DNA of 64,000 nucleotides, taken from contig CAXXRT010000045.1 in NCBI GenBank assembly GCA_963666945.2, positions 1 to 64,000 on the forward strand. The letters run 5' to 3'. Below, piece after piece: positions 17,077 to 28,879 of this stretch (the first letter of the stretch is position 1; every line of letters starts with the position of its first letter). The position numbers were made by a program, and so were the translations under genes. The notes under the pieces are model-generated. The model was not told the origin of the DNA. It ran no database searches and was given only the letters and a program-made list of their open reading frames with translations. The DNA comes from G963666945 sp963666945. Its GTDB lineage: Bacteria > Bacteroidota > Bacteroidia > Bacteroidales > Marinifilaceae.

Positions 17077-18882
17077 TTAATGTAGCGCATCCAAAATTTT
17101 TTCGTCTTCAGTGATTTCTTCTTTTGATAGGTTAATTGCAGTTTCCACTAAAGCTAAGTGAGAGTATGCCTGGGGGAAATTACCCAAAAGTCGCTTTGTT
17201 TTAAAATCAATATCTTCACTAAAAAGTCCGACATGGTTGCTGTATGAGAGTAATTTATCAAACATTTTTATAGCTTTTTTCTGTTCTCCAATTGCATTAA
17301 GGGAATTAATCAGCCAGAAGGTACAAACGGTAAACGAAGAACTTGGTAATCCAAAATCATCTTTGTTTTTATAACGGTACATTAACCCATCTATGCAGAG
17401 TTCTCTTTGCATTGCTTTTACTGTTTTAATGTATTTCTCATTATTTGCTGAAATAAAACCATAGGGTTCCATCAGCAGTATTGACGCATCTAAATCGTCC
17501 GACCCATAAAACTGAGAGAATGCACCGACTTTTCCATTCCAGGCATTTTTCAGGATATCATTTTTTATAGTATCAGCTAAGGGTTGCCATTCTTGTATGT
17601 ATTTTTTCATATGAATAAATTCAGCAATTTTTATTGCTCTGTCTATTGCAACCCAACATAATACTTTTGAAAAAGTAAAATGTTTCTCTTCCGTCCTAAT
17701 TTCCCAAATACCTTTATCTGGTTTTTCCCAGTTTTCAGATACAATGCGGACTATGCTTCTCACGATTGTCCACAGGTATTCACTATCTTCCAGAGATATT
17801 TTAAATGAAGTAAATTGCTGATATATAACATCTGTCAAAATTCCATATATATCGTTTTGTCGCTGAATATAAGCAGCGTTACCTATCCTTACCGGGGAAG
17901 AATTTTCATACCCTGATAAATGGTCTAATATTTCTTCTTCCAGAATTTTTTCTCTGTCAATGCCATACATAATCTGTATTTTTTCATCTTTATCTGGAAT
18001 AATGTCGATAATAAATTTCATAAACCTTTTGACCGTGTTTACGTGACCAAGGCTGGATAATACTTTAATAACCATTGAAGCATCGCGTAGCCAGCAGAAA
18101 CGGTAATCCCAGTTTCGTTCTTCACCTATTGTTTCAGGTATTGAGGTTGTAACTGCTGCTAAAACGGCACCTGTCTTGTCGTAACTTAATAATTTTAGTA
18201 CTAAAGCACTTCTTACAATCTCATCATTATATTTGGCAAAAGAGGTAAGTGCATCAGCCCATTCCAGCCAGTAAACTTTAGTTTTTTGAAGCTTTAGATA
18301 TTGTCTTTCGAGTGTTTGTTTTAGGATTTTTTGGTCGTAAGAAACAAGAATAAATGCATCCTTTGTTAGTTTAATGGGCTTTTCGTTTAAAATACTCTGT
18401 TTATTTAGATCAGTATAAAGATATAGTGAATCATAAACACCTTCAGTGGTGTAACACTTTATGTATTCATCCTCAGCAATAATCATGGTCTTAAATTTTG
18501 CGTATTCTACCTGAGGATTATATCTGATTTTAAAAACAGGATTTCCCCATTTATATTTAATGTACCGGATAATTTCTGCCGGAGTGAAGTAACCAAATTC
18601 ATAGGTCTTGTAGCGGGGCATAAAATCAATTATTTCAAAACAGTCGTTCTCATTCCTGAAAAGTGTAGAGACAATATTTGTAGTTCTGTCGTATTGTTGT
18701 TTTATTTTATAACTATCATCTACCAGAATCTCAAAACTACCACCTTTTTTTTCATCAAGAATTTTTGCAAAAACAGAAGATGAGTTAAAATATGGAAAAC
18801 AGCACCAGTCTATTGAGCCTTTTTCGGAGATAAGTGCCGCCGTTCTGCAATTTCCAATAACAGCATAATTTAAATTATTCAT
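17077..18882 (-). CDS. GH15-family glycoside hydrolase
   Basis: A 601-residue cytosolic protein of the GH15 type (glucoamylase or trehalase-like). The N-terminal signature reads YAVIGNCRTAALISEKGSID followed by WCCFPYF. The (alpha/alpha)6 catalytic part includes GEERNWDYRFCWLRDASM near residue 255 and EKPDKGIWEIR near 385, where the general acid is expected. No signal peptide is seen. It lies 45 bases downstream of the trehalose-6-phosphate synthase/phosphatase gene on the same strand, a pairing common in Bacteroidota. That points to trehalose or a related alpha-glucoside as its substrate. The frame is intact, unlike its upstream neighbour. Confidence 0.9.
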   Translation of the reverse strand: MNNLNYAVIGNCRTAALISEKGSIDWCCFPYFNSSSVFAKILDEKKGGSFEILVDDSYKIKQQYDRTTNIVSTLFRNENDCFEIIDFMPRYKTYEFGYFTPAEIIRYIKYKWGNPVFKIRYNPQVEYAKFKTMIIAEDEYIKCYTTEGVYDSLYLYTDLNKQSILNEKPIKLTKDAFILVSYDQKILKQTLERQYLKLQKTKVYWLEWADALTSFAKYNDEIVRSALVLKLLSYDKTGAVLAAVTTSIPETIGEERNWDYRFCWLRDASMVIKVLSSLGHVNTVKRFMKFIIDIIPDKDEKIQIMYGIDREKILEEEILDHLSGYENSSPVRIGNAAYIQRQNDIYGILTDVIYQQFTSFKISLEDSEYLWTIVRSIVRIVSENWEKPDKGIWEIRTEEKHFTFSKVLCWVAIDRAIKIAEFIHMKKYIQEWQPLADTIKNDILKNAWNGKVGAFSQFYGSDDLDASILLMEPYGFISANNEKYIKTVKAMQRELCIDGLMYRYKNKDDFGLPSSSFTVCTFWLINSLNAIGEQKKAIKMFDKLLSYSNHVGLFSEDIDFKTKRLLGNFPQAYSHLALVETAINLSKEEITEDEKILDALH

Positions 18883-18927
18883 GAGACATTTGTTATAATT
18901 AAAAAATAATTCAAATGGTAATATTTA

Positions 18928-21146
18928 CTACTTTTTTGAATTTATAATATCGTTTAAAAAAGATCTGACTTCCTGGTAATTGTTTAAATAATATTTAGCT
19001 GCAGAGTTTTCATTTCCCACTTTTATTGTATATGTATTTTCCGGTAACTCCTTAAACAAAAACTCATCTGTCCAGTCGTCGCCAATAGCCATTACAAAAT
19101 CTATTTGATTCTTGTGTAAGAATGCGGATGCTGCAATTCCTTTATTTATCCCGGAAACTTTTATTTCAACCACTTTTTTACCTTCTAGTATTTCAAGATC
19201 CTGATTAGATATAAGATTTGATATATTATGAGCCAATTCCAATGCTCGTAAAGCCCCCAATTCAATCTCAGATTTTCTGTAATGCCATGCTAGCGAATAA
19301 GTTTTTTCCTCAATAAAGCTTCCCGGTGTTCGGTCAACAAAAGACTCAAGTACAGGGAATATTTTCTTTTTCCATTCTGAGCGGACAGCCTTTAGTTTTT
19401 TCCCTGATTTACCAGATTCCTTTATCCAACCACCATGTTCTGCAATAAGAGTGTAATTTCTGCTGTCAAACCATTTGCTAAAGGTACCCCTGTCCCGGCC
19501 ACTAACTAAAACAAGTTTTGTATTCTTTTCTTCAGCAATACTGTCCAACAGATTATATAGTTCTTCATCCGGAATTGCTTCATGTGGATTGTCATAAAAA
19601 TCGTTGCAAAGTACCATCATAGTCTATAAATAATATTTCTTGATTCAGCTTTATTAAAATCAGTGAATATAATACTTTTTATTTCTTCAGAAATCTTACG
19701 TGCGTGATGTTCCGACTGTCTTTTTATTGAATTTTGTAATGAATCCATAAATTCCGATGCCCATTTATGAATGTCATATCTTTTAATCCTTTGCTGCATG
19801 GTTTTAACCGATTCCCTTGCGTTCACTTTTAGGCATTGTAAGAGCTCTATAAATGGCATCTGCTGTATCATGTATATTGTTTGGATTGACTGCTATTGCC
19901 TCTCCAAGCTCTTTTGATGCCCCGGCCATTTCACTTAAGAATAAGAACTCCAATTTTGCTTTATTTTTGATGCAATGTATTCTTTAGCCACTAGATTCAT
20001 TCCATCCCTTAATGGTGTTAACAATGCTACATCTGCCGAGCTGTAAAGTTCTATAAGGTTTTCAAATGGCAACGACCTGTAAAAGTAAATAATGGGATTC
20101 CAGTTCAAACGTTCTGAATTCTCCATTTATATTCCCGACAAGTATATCCACTTCGTTTTTAAGTTTCTGATACTTTTCTACATTTGTACGAGATGGCACA
20201 GTCAACATTATTAATGAAACTTTTTCGTGGTATTCCGGGTGTCTTTCCAGAAAATATCTAAATGCTTTTAATCGTTCAGGTATCCCTTTTGTGTAGTCTA
20301 AACGGTCTATAGATAATATTAGCTTCCTATCTGGCATGCTAGTTAGAAACTGGTCAATATCCTTATGTTCTTTCGATCTTTCCGTTATTGGTTTGCCCAA
20401 AATCTCTTTAGCACATTTTTCAAATTTGTTATAATCTATTCCCATTGGGAAAACGTCAATTAATACCTGTCTGTTTTCAAGTTTAATTTGATTAAATACT
20501 ACATCGTTACCCCAATAAGCGTTTTACAGAGCTTATAAAATGGCGTGCGTAATCGTAGGTATGGAATCCAATTAAGTCTGCTCCTAAAATGCCCTTAGTA
20601 ATTTCTTTACGCCAGGGGAGGGTACGCAATAATTCATAAGATGGAAAGGGTATGTGTAAAAAGAATCCGATTTTCAGATCAGGTCTTTTGCTCTCGTAAT
20701 ATGTTGGGCAATAGTAAAAGTTGATAATCATGTATCCAAATTGTGTCGTCAGCTTTGACATTTTCTATTATTTTCTGAGCGAAAAGTTTATTTACGTGAC
20801 AATAAGCGTCCCAGAATGTTTCATTGAATTCTGTAAATTCTGTAAAGTAATGGAAGAGAGGCCATAGCGTTGAGTTGCTAAAACCGTTGTAATAATTAGA
20901 GATTTAATTCGTCGCTTAAAAACACAGGTAAGCAATGTTCCTTATCTAATAGAGCTATTATTCTTCTTTTTCTTGTTTGGAACCGTGGGGTCATTCCCGG
21001 CCATCCTATCCATAAACTGTTTCTATCTTTATGGAATGATTTTAATCCTGTTGCCAGACCTCCTGCACTTGGAATGATATTCATCCCTGTTTCACTCTTG
21101 GTTATTTTACTGGTAATCTGTTTGAGGCAATTATTAACTTGTTCAT
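18928..21146 (-). pseudogene. bifunctional trehalose-6-P synthase/phosphatase, frameshifted
   Basis: About 739 codons when joined. From 21146 the protein starts MNKLIIASNRLPVK, loses frame at an A run, then gives PSAGGLATGLKSF and LWIGWPG, the TPS (GT20) start. The GT20 middle (LSIDRLDYTKGIPERLKAF) and end (LLTPLRDGMNLVAKEY) follow in further frames. Then comes a trehalose-phosphatase domain whose HAD motif IDYDGT survives in one frame (near 19620) and whose last 230 residues (from 19620) are open. At least six single-base shifts separate the pieces. All key motifs persist, so either decay is recent or the shifts are sequence errors. Confidence 0.85.
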
Positions 21147-21423
21147 ATGCTTATTTATATAGAATCCAATCTTAGATAACTGTATACGTAATTAAAGCAA
21201 TAAAAAGTTGATGGAAACCCTGTAGAATTATGTTAATATATTGCAGGATGTTGATAAGAAGAAAGGTAAATTGTAGTGAAACTTTATAGTAATATACTGT
21301 TTTATAAAGATTCGGAATTATATTATCTTTAAATTTGCAGGAATTATCTGATTTTATTAAAGTAAAACAATATAAAAGACAATAAAATAGGACAGTATGA
21401 GGTTTTGGTAGTGGGGTAGTTAT
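21147..21423. other. intergenic region, nothing recognised
   Basis: AT-rich spacer between the start of the trehalose gene and the terminator of the CbiK gene. It should contain the trehalose gene promoter; no clear motif or gene is seen. Confidence 0.45.
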
Positions 21424-21460
21424 AAAAAAAGAGGCAGGAAGATATCTTTGCCTCTTTCTT
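21424..21460 (-). terminator. terminator of the cobalamin-uptake transcript
   Basis: AAAGAGGCA / TGCCTCTTT 9-bp stem. Read on the minus strand it is followed by a run of seven T. It lies about 25 bases past the CbiK stop. Confidence 0.8.
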
Positions 21461-21484
21461 ATTTAAAAAATATTAACAATGGTC

Positions 21485-22423
21485 TTATTTAGCTGCCTTA
21501 AGGTGGTTCATCCAGATAGAATTTATTTCATCGTAATCACCCAATCCTTTCATTATACAGTTAACTGTATAACCTTCACCCTCTAATCTTTCTCTCCACG
21601 ACTGTTCAGCAGGATCAGTTTCTCCTGTTACGCCGTTCATGTCGTTGTTAGCATGGTCTCCGGCAATCGACATTAAGGTGTGATTGTAACTTTTGTTGGT
21701 TTAGGTGAAATTGTTTTAAGTTTTGTAATGATACCACCTATTGAAGTAGTTCCAGCTTCAAAACTAACACCCTCTACGGTTCCTACAAAAAAGTTAGGGT
21801 TTAGCTTTGTAAGCTCAGCCTGAAGTTTTGCATATTGCCCGTCAGCCTTGTGAGGATTACCGTGTCCCATAAATAAAACGGGTCCTTCTGTGATTTCTGT
21901 TGCAAATTTTGCTGCTAAAATTTTGGCTACTGCAGTAAGATCAGCATCTGTATCCATTAAAGGACGGCCACTTTTACCTGAACGCCTTTATATTTTTCTT
22001 TAAAAGGCCTCTACAGGCTTCTTCTAATTCATCGAATTCTTCTCCAGGAATAACGTGTAGAGACTGAATATTGAATTTTGAATATCCATCTTTTACCATT
22101 AATTCCAGTGCCTCTTCAGGTGTGTTATTGTCCAATTTTAGTTCCTTTTAATGATCCCTCTCCATTACCCTGACGTAGCTTGTTGATGATAAGGTCTGAA
22201 GTATAGCCCCACTTGATTGTCGCACCCGCAAATTTTGCTTTAGCTGCTGCATCCATTTTTCGAATGTTTTCTGTGGTTCCGGAATGATGAGCCAAAAGTA
22301 ACTAAAAGAGTACCTCTCTTTATCTCCAAGGACAACTTTATCGTTTTTATCATCTTTATCGCAAGATGCAAAAATTAGAGCTACTGCACTCAACGCAATA
22401 GCAGATCTTTTAATCCAATTCAT
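21485..22423 (-). pseudogene. cbiK: CbiK-like sirohydrochlorin cobaltochelatase lipoprotein, frameshifted
   Basis: The pieces, read in three frames, build a class II chelatase of about 310 residues that would insert cobalt or another metal into a tetrapyrrole. The N-terminus is a lipoprotein signal (SAVALIFASCDKDDK), so the enzyme would sit outside the cytoplasm. GTLLVTFGSS, PLMDTDADLTAV, LFMGHGNPHKAD (metal-site histidine) and SIAGDHANNDM (second histidine) follow in order. Shifts occur near 22300, between 21957 and 22148, and at 21673, where one T is missing. It lies directly behind the cobalamin receptor gene and riboswitch. Confidence 0.85.
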
Positions 22424-22478
22424 TTTTTTAGTTTTTAGTTCGTATTCTATTTTAATTCAGCAATTGAGCTTATTTATT

Positions 22479-24749
22479 TTACTTTGCAAATTCTATATTC
22501 AATCCTGCAAAAAGTGTTCTGCCTGGGTTTAATGTTCCATAGTGGGAGCCATATGGTCTGTCATCAACGTAATTGAAGATGTTGTCGATGCCTGCAAGTA
22601 ATTTTATCTTGTAGTTTTTAAATTTAATGGTACTCCAGGTTTGTTGTTATTTTCCATAGCTGGTAAGGGTCGGCAAAGCTTCTTTCCATATCTTCTTCCA
22701 GGTAAAATTTGTCGGACTTGTATACTCCGGCCAGAGTGATATTGAGTTTGTAATCTTTCCACTTTTTATTCCAGGAAACTTTACTGGTTGCACTATGCTC
22801 GGATATGCCGTTTAATCTCATATGCTGGGTGAGATTTCTGGCATTTACATAGCTGTATCCACCGCTGATTGAAAGTTGTTTAAATAAAGATAGGCTAAAA
22901 TGCCAGTCGGCCCCAATATTCCGGGCATTATCAATATTATATCTCTTTTTAGTTTCTTCAATTCCCCTGCGTCTATGATCGTACGATGTTGGGATTATTT
23001 TTATAATCAATCTTGTCATAAATTCTGTTCATGTATATATTTATCCTGTGTTGAACTTGCTGATTTGAATTCGGTAGATAATGAAAAGTAATGAGATTTC
23101 TGAGGTTTCAGATCGGCATTTCCCAAATACAGGCGGTACATCCCCATTCTATCACTCTCGTAGTAATAATACAGTTCCTTGAGTGTTGGGCTTTTAAAAC
23201 CGTTGGAATATGTAAAACGGTGAGTAAATAAGGGTTGTTTGTACATTATTGTGAATTTAGGTGTAGCAATAAAGCCTGACTTATCGTGGTATATTGCCCT
23301 TACACCGGCAACCAGTTCAAGATTTTCTTGTTCAGCTTTATTCATCCTGAGCATATAGAGAATAAGTATATGCATTTACTTTTTGAGTACTTAACCGGTA
23401 TTGTGCCTCAAGATATTCGCCTTTTACCTCTGTTCCTATACTTAGTTTGTTTTTTGCATTTAAGTTTAAAACAGCTTTTAGCTGAGAATTAAGATTCACC
23501 TGATCGGAATTTTTAAACCTGTCCCCGGGATAATAGGTCACCTTAACCACATCGGTACTTGTAATGTATGTTTCGTTGTATTTATAAGGATATTCGGTGA
23601 AGTACAGATAGTTATCGTAATCAATGCTAATCTCAATATAATTGTTGTTTTTTAGTTTGAACTTTCCCCCCGATAGATGCGGCTCTGTCGTTGTAATAAT
23701 AATCGTGCATCTGTGCTTTAAATGGGAAATACAATCTTTTTTCATACCAGGAAAGATTGGCGTTCAGGCTTAACTTCTTATTTATTCGTATTCAAAGAAC
23801 TGGCTTAGAGTGTAAGCCCTTGTTTTGTTGACTCGGTTTGTAGTAAGTGTGTTCCAGAAGGGAAGGTCGTGGTTAGATTCCCATTTGTTATTAAACTTCA
23901 TATTGTTTAGCTGGTAACCATCATTTTGTTTGTAGTTAATAGTGGTTTTTCCTGTTAATTTACCCTTGCCAAAGTTGAAGGAATTGAGTTGTTTCATATC
24001 TCCGTAAGCGCCAATTCTGGTACTGTTGCTAAGGCTTAATTCTTTTTTGGCTTTTTTTGGTAATCAATATTAATGACTCCTGCAACTAGCATCGGCACCG
24101 TCTAGAGTTGACGAGGCTCCCTTTACAATTTCAATCTGTTCTATATCTTCCGAATTTATTCTGCTTAAGTCGGCATATCCACCAATATCTCCGTTTAATT
24201 TTTTTCCCATTGACCAATATCAGTACATAATCTTTTCCAAGACCATTAATCTAATATTCGATCCCATTGAGCTTGTAGTGTAATCGATGGAGGAAGATAT
24301 TCCCGAAATAATTTCTTCAACATTCCTTCCTGACAATTGGGAGATATCTTTTTGTGTGAATATTTCGGTTTGAACAGGAACATTCTCAATTCTGTGAAGG
24401 GTTCCGGTACCGGTAACTACACACAGGGGATATAGAGTAGGCTCTTGGGATGGAGTTGAATATCAATATCTGAACCACCAGCCTTTAATTTAACTTGTTT
24501 TTTAAACTTCTCGTATCCAAGATGAGAAACACTAAGGGTGTATTTGCCCGGTTTCAAGTTGTCGTATTTGTAGATACCGCCTTTGTTAGTGATGTGGCGG
24601 TATGCAGACTATCCATGATAGACATTGGGCAAAATCAATCTCTTCTTTACTGATTTTGTCAGATATCCGACCCTTTAATATCACCTTTTGTGAAAATGCA
24701 GATAAACAAATAGTCTGCATTAAAAATAACCAAAACAATTTTTATGCAT
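22479..24749 (-). pseudogene. btuB: BtuB-like TonB-dependent receptor, frameshifted
   Basis: About 757 codons when joined, running from the signal region at 24749 (MHKNCFGYF, then ICLSAFSQ after a shift) to NIEFAK at 22481. A carboxypeptidase-regulatory-like domain (GGIYKYDNLKPGKYTLSVSH) is followed by the plug (IENVPVQTEIFTQKDISQL, then SSMGSN) and a barrel with TNEAQ-free, YNAR-type strands ending GIDNIFNYVDDRPYGS. It sits under a cobalamin riboswitch, so corrinoid uptake is the likely role. Many single-base shifts break it into at least six frames. Downstream CbiK is on the same transcript. Confidence 0.85.
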
Positions 24750-24857
24750 AAATAAAATCTTAATTACTATGCATCCTGGAATATCATTATGAATTATATT
24801 CAGAGATATACTGAACCATCATTAACTTCTTTTCCCGGAAGCAATAATTTGTAATAA

Positions 24858-25050
24858 TGCTATTGGCAGGTTTCCTGACTTTCCCGATTCTCAACTCCTT
24901 CCCATCCCTAGGGGGACAGTGGATTGTGTCTGTTGAGAACGAATTAACACCTTTAGGTATTAACGGGATTACAGTAGCGGGTACTGTTCCGGATTCTCAC
25001 CGGATTCCCTCTTAAATCAGATTACCGAATAGTAATCCGATCACCAGAAT
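24858..25050 (-). promoter_or_regulatory. cobalamin (AdoCbl-type) riboswitch
   Basis: On the minus strand the sequence contains the invariant B12 box GTCAGGAAACCTGCC (complement of 24865-24880). Upstream of it are GGGAATCCGGTGAGAATCC, CAGTACCCGCTACTGTAA and the peripheral stems. The order and spacing fit the cobalamin riboswitch. It ends about 110 bases before the BtuB-like start and should switch off the receptor and CbiK when corrinoid is plentiful. It is intact although the genes it controls are frameshifted. Confidence 0.95.
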
Positions 25051-25272
25051 GCGCTGCAAATATATTGTTTTTTTTAATAATAAAAATATAAGAGTATAGA
25101 TTTAACAAAAAAATAACCAGTCAGCTAGTATAATGTGGATAGATTTCAAAAAAATATTATTTATTTAAATCTACTGGCCTTTTCCTCCGTATAATCTTTT
25201 GTGACTTTAAGTAAAACAGTTATTGGCTGTATAATAAATGCCTTTGCGTAAATAATATATTGGAGGTTTTTT

Positions 25273-27261
25273 ATGGATTTAAAAAAGGGGGTTTCTTTAT
25301 TCGGTGTTTTTAGTATTGCCTCAGGTGCAATGATTAGTTCGGGGATATTTATTTTACCCGGGCTTGCATATGCACAGACGGGTCCTGCTACATTTATTGC
25401 ATATTTTTTTGGCTGGTATGCTTGCACTCATGGGTGTTTTTAGTGTTATTGAATTATCGACTGCAATGCCTAAAGCCGGGGGTGATTACTTTTTTATTCA
25501 TAAAACATTCGGACCTTTGCTTGGCACAATTTCCTGGCTTTCTTGGTTGGTTTTCCCTGTCTTTAAAAAGTGCTTTTGCAATATTCGGTATATCGGAAAT
25601 TATATTTCTATATACAGGAATCAGTCCATTGATTTCTGGTCTGTTTCTATGTCTTTTCTTTGTAGTCTTTAATATTGTAGGCGTTAAAGAGGCGGCTATT
25701 TTGCAAATAGCTATGGTTGCCGGATTATTGGCCATGATGATTCTTTATATTGTTGTTGGTTTGCCTAAAGTTCAGTCATCTTATTTTTCACCATTTATGA
25801 CTGTAGGGGTTAATGAATTATTTATTACATCCGGGTTTATTTTTATCTCTTTTGGAGGTCTTCTTCAGGTGAGTACGGTTTCTGAGGAAGTAATTAACCC
25901 CAAAAGAAATATCCCTCTTGGTATGATTTCATCTATTGTAGTTGTAATTATTTTATATACTTTAACAACATATGTCATTACCGGGACTTTAGAGCCTGAA
26001 GTTTTCAAAAAATCCCTGACACCAGTAGCCGATTCTGCAAAATCTATAATGGGGTCACAGGGATATATTATTATTATCATTGCTTCTATGATAGCATTCC
26101 TGACTACTGCCAATGCAGGTATAATGTCTGCTTCCAGGTACCCAATGGCATTGAGTTCGTGACCAGCTGTTACCTCACCAGATTGCAGCGGTCAATAGTA
26201 AATTTAAGACACCAACAATTGCTATTATAATTACCGGAATTATAATTTACATATCCTTATTATTACCTCTTGAAATGCTTGTGAAAGCTGCTTCAACTAT
26301 TATTTTAACATCATATGTCTTAACAAATTTTTTCAGTCATTGTTTTGAGGGAGAGTAGAATAAGGAATTATAGGCCAAGCCTTTAAAGCTCCTTTTTATC
26401 CGTGGTTGGAGATAGTCTGTATTGTGTTATTCACATTATTCATTATCGAGCTTGGTGTGGATGCTATTGAAGTAAGTCTGGCTTTTTTATTTATTAGTTT
26501 CTTTATATACATTTTTTATGGTAAAAAAATTGATAAAAGGGAGTATGCACTTTTGCATTTGCTGAAAAGAATTGCGGACAGCACATTATTGGAAAATGTA
26601 CTTGAAGATGATTTAAGGGAAATTCTTATAAATAGGGATAATATCCAACAGGATAACTTTGATATATTGCTGAAAAAAGCAAAAATCATTGATATAGAGG
26701 AATCTATGAGTTTTTGACAATCTTTTAAAGATAGTTGTGAAAGATATATCAAAGGAAACAGAGATGGAAGAAGAAGAAATAAGCTCCCGGTTTTTAAAAA
26801 GACAGAAAGTATCTAATCCTGTTGTCTCTGGTTTTCTAGCAATTCCCCATATTGTTATTGATGGGGAAAGTAAAATATTCTTTAACCTATAATAAGAAGT
26901 AAAAAAGGAATCAGATTTTCAGAAAAAGAAGTCAAGGCTGTCTTTTTATTAGGGGGTACAAAAGATAAAAGGATTTTGCATTTGAAAACAATTGCCTCCA
27001 TAGGTTCTTTGGTTAGCAACAAGGATTTTCAGGAAAATTGGCTAAATGCCGATAATATAACCGAACTGAGGAATTTACTGATTCTAAGCAAAAGGAGGCG
27101 CTTAAATTAGTTGGTCCTGGTCAGAATTTATATTTATTTTTTAATCTTAAGATAACGTTTGGAGTGGGGGAAGTAGTTAAAAAAACAAGCAGGGAAAAGC
27201 TATAGTCAAATACTTAACTATAGTAGATAGGGAAATTATGGGGCTAGATAAAAATAGCTAA
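25273..27261 (+). pseudogene. APC amino-acid permease with PTS-IIA-like C-terminus, frameshifted
   Basis: A GGAGG ribosome-binding site seven bases before the ATG opens an APC-superfamily transporter: SGAMISSGIFILPGLAYA, then MPKAGGDYFFIHKTFGP, VSEEVINPKRNIPLGM and NYRPSFKAPFYPWLE, with about twelve hydrophobic segments. After residue about 430 the chain becomes soluble and resembles a PTS EIIA-type-2 or universal-stress-like domain (AIPHIVIDGESKIFF, KAVFLLGGTKDKR). Frameshifts occur near 25405 (seven T), 25560, 26160, 26340, 26715 and beyond 26890. The 3' end is uncertain: a stop at 27110 or 27261 depending on which shifts are real. Confidence 0.75.
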
Positions 27262-27512
27262 TATTGTAATACGATTATTTGAATAGAAAATTATATATTG
27301 CACAACATTTTAATTGATATATGTTGTTGAAAGAAGTAATACAAAAAGCCTTTATAATTTTGGAACTGTTTTCTGATGTTCCTTTATATTTTTTCTGAGC
27401 TTTAGGCTTCCGGCTCATTTATTTATGCATATTATATTCTTAATTAATTCATAGTACAGACAAAACTATTATTCCTTTGTTACCTTAACAAAATACATGT
27501 TATAAATCCATA

Positions 27513-28879
27513 ATGGAAGCAAAATACAACTGGCTAAATTCGCTTTATTAAACAAAAATAAGAGTGATTTTGCGCAATGGCCGGATATTCAATGGGCTAA
27601 TTTTTATATTGCCAACGATTATCAAAATAAGAGAGAAGATCTATTAAAAGAAATAGGAAATAGTTTGCTTTTTAAAGGCACTAAACCTTACTATAATCAT
27701 ATTTCTAAAGGTTGTGAAAATATGTGGCTCCGGTAAATGGAGTTGTTTATTTTATTACAAATAAGTGCAATGCAAATTGTTTTTACTGTCCTACAACACA
27801 GTTAAACGATGAGAAACCTTCTACACAAGGATTTGGATTTTGATAATCCGGATGATTATGCGGACTACATTAATAATTTTCAGTTCGATGGAGTGAGTTT
27901 TAGCGGGGGGTGAGCCATTGTTATTTTTTGAACGTACTCTTGAATACATAAAAACATTGAGGATAAAATGTAAAAGTGATCTTTATATATGGATTGTATA
28001 CTAATGGCATTTTGGCTGACGAAACGAAACTAAAAGCACTGGCTGATGAAAATTTAAATGAAATTAGATTTGATATAGGAGCCACAGGTTTTAGTCTTGA
28101 TAAAGTAAAGCTTGCTAAAGGTATTATCCCCAATATTACTATAGAAATTCCTTCTATACCAGAAGAGAAAGATAGAATAATTGCCATGTTACCTCAAATG
28201 ATTGAGGCTGGTGTCACCTAATCTGAACTTACATCATTTAAGGTTGACAAAGCATAATCGTTTACAAACTGGTAAAAACGTGGAATATACAATTATAAGT
28301 GAAGAAAGACCATTGGTTATGGAATCGGAATTGGCTGCTCTTGAAATAATTTCTAAAGCCAAAGAACTTGGGCTTAATATTGGAATTAACTATTGTTCTT
28401 TTCACTTTAAAAATCGTTTTCAAAAGGCGGGATATAGAAATGTAGTTGCTAAAAAAGTATTTCCTGATTCTTCTGTAACAGAAAATGGATATATTCGAGA
28501 GTATCGTGGAAGTTCAATTTGCTACTATACAGTTAAACTTTTTAGGTAATTCTGAACAGTTATCGAACCTTTCTACTGTAAATATAGACGGGAAAATATA
28601 TACCTTTTCAATAGCTAAAGTATTTGATCAACTTAATTTAGCTATTGAAGATAAAAAGAGAATTGATGAGTTGTCTAGAGAATGAACCGGATATACCTCC
28701 CGGCAGATGATCTTCTGTTTAAAATATGGCAATTAGAGTATATAGAGAAAGGCCTAAGGAGTGTGTAATGATTAATGGAAAGTCTAATAGAAGTAAATGA
28801 TATTCCTAATATTGAAATGGAGGTAGAAGACCTGAAACTAAAAGATCAATTATACAATTTAATAATAGATTTTATTTGA
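27513..28879 (+). pseudogene. radical SAM protein, frameshifted
   Basis: About 455 codons when joined. Residues near 90 hold the iron-sulphur motif CNANCFYC (CxxxCxxC) after VYFITNK. They are followed by GVSFSGGEP, the glycine-rich SAM-binding turn, a long central barrel piece (WIYTNGILADETKLKALADE) and a C-terminal MNRIYLPADDLLFKIWQ segment. The chemistry is reductive cleavage of SAM; the substrate is unknown. Shifts are seen near 27545, 27715, 27835, 27910, 27990, 28215, 28500 and 28680. It follows the permease on the same strand and may once have been co-transcribed. Confidence 0.75.

Noticed and set aside
25454..25735. 93-codon minus-strand frame inside the permease
   Set aside because: Antisense to recognisable APC permease sequence; no domain.
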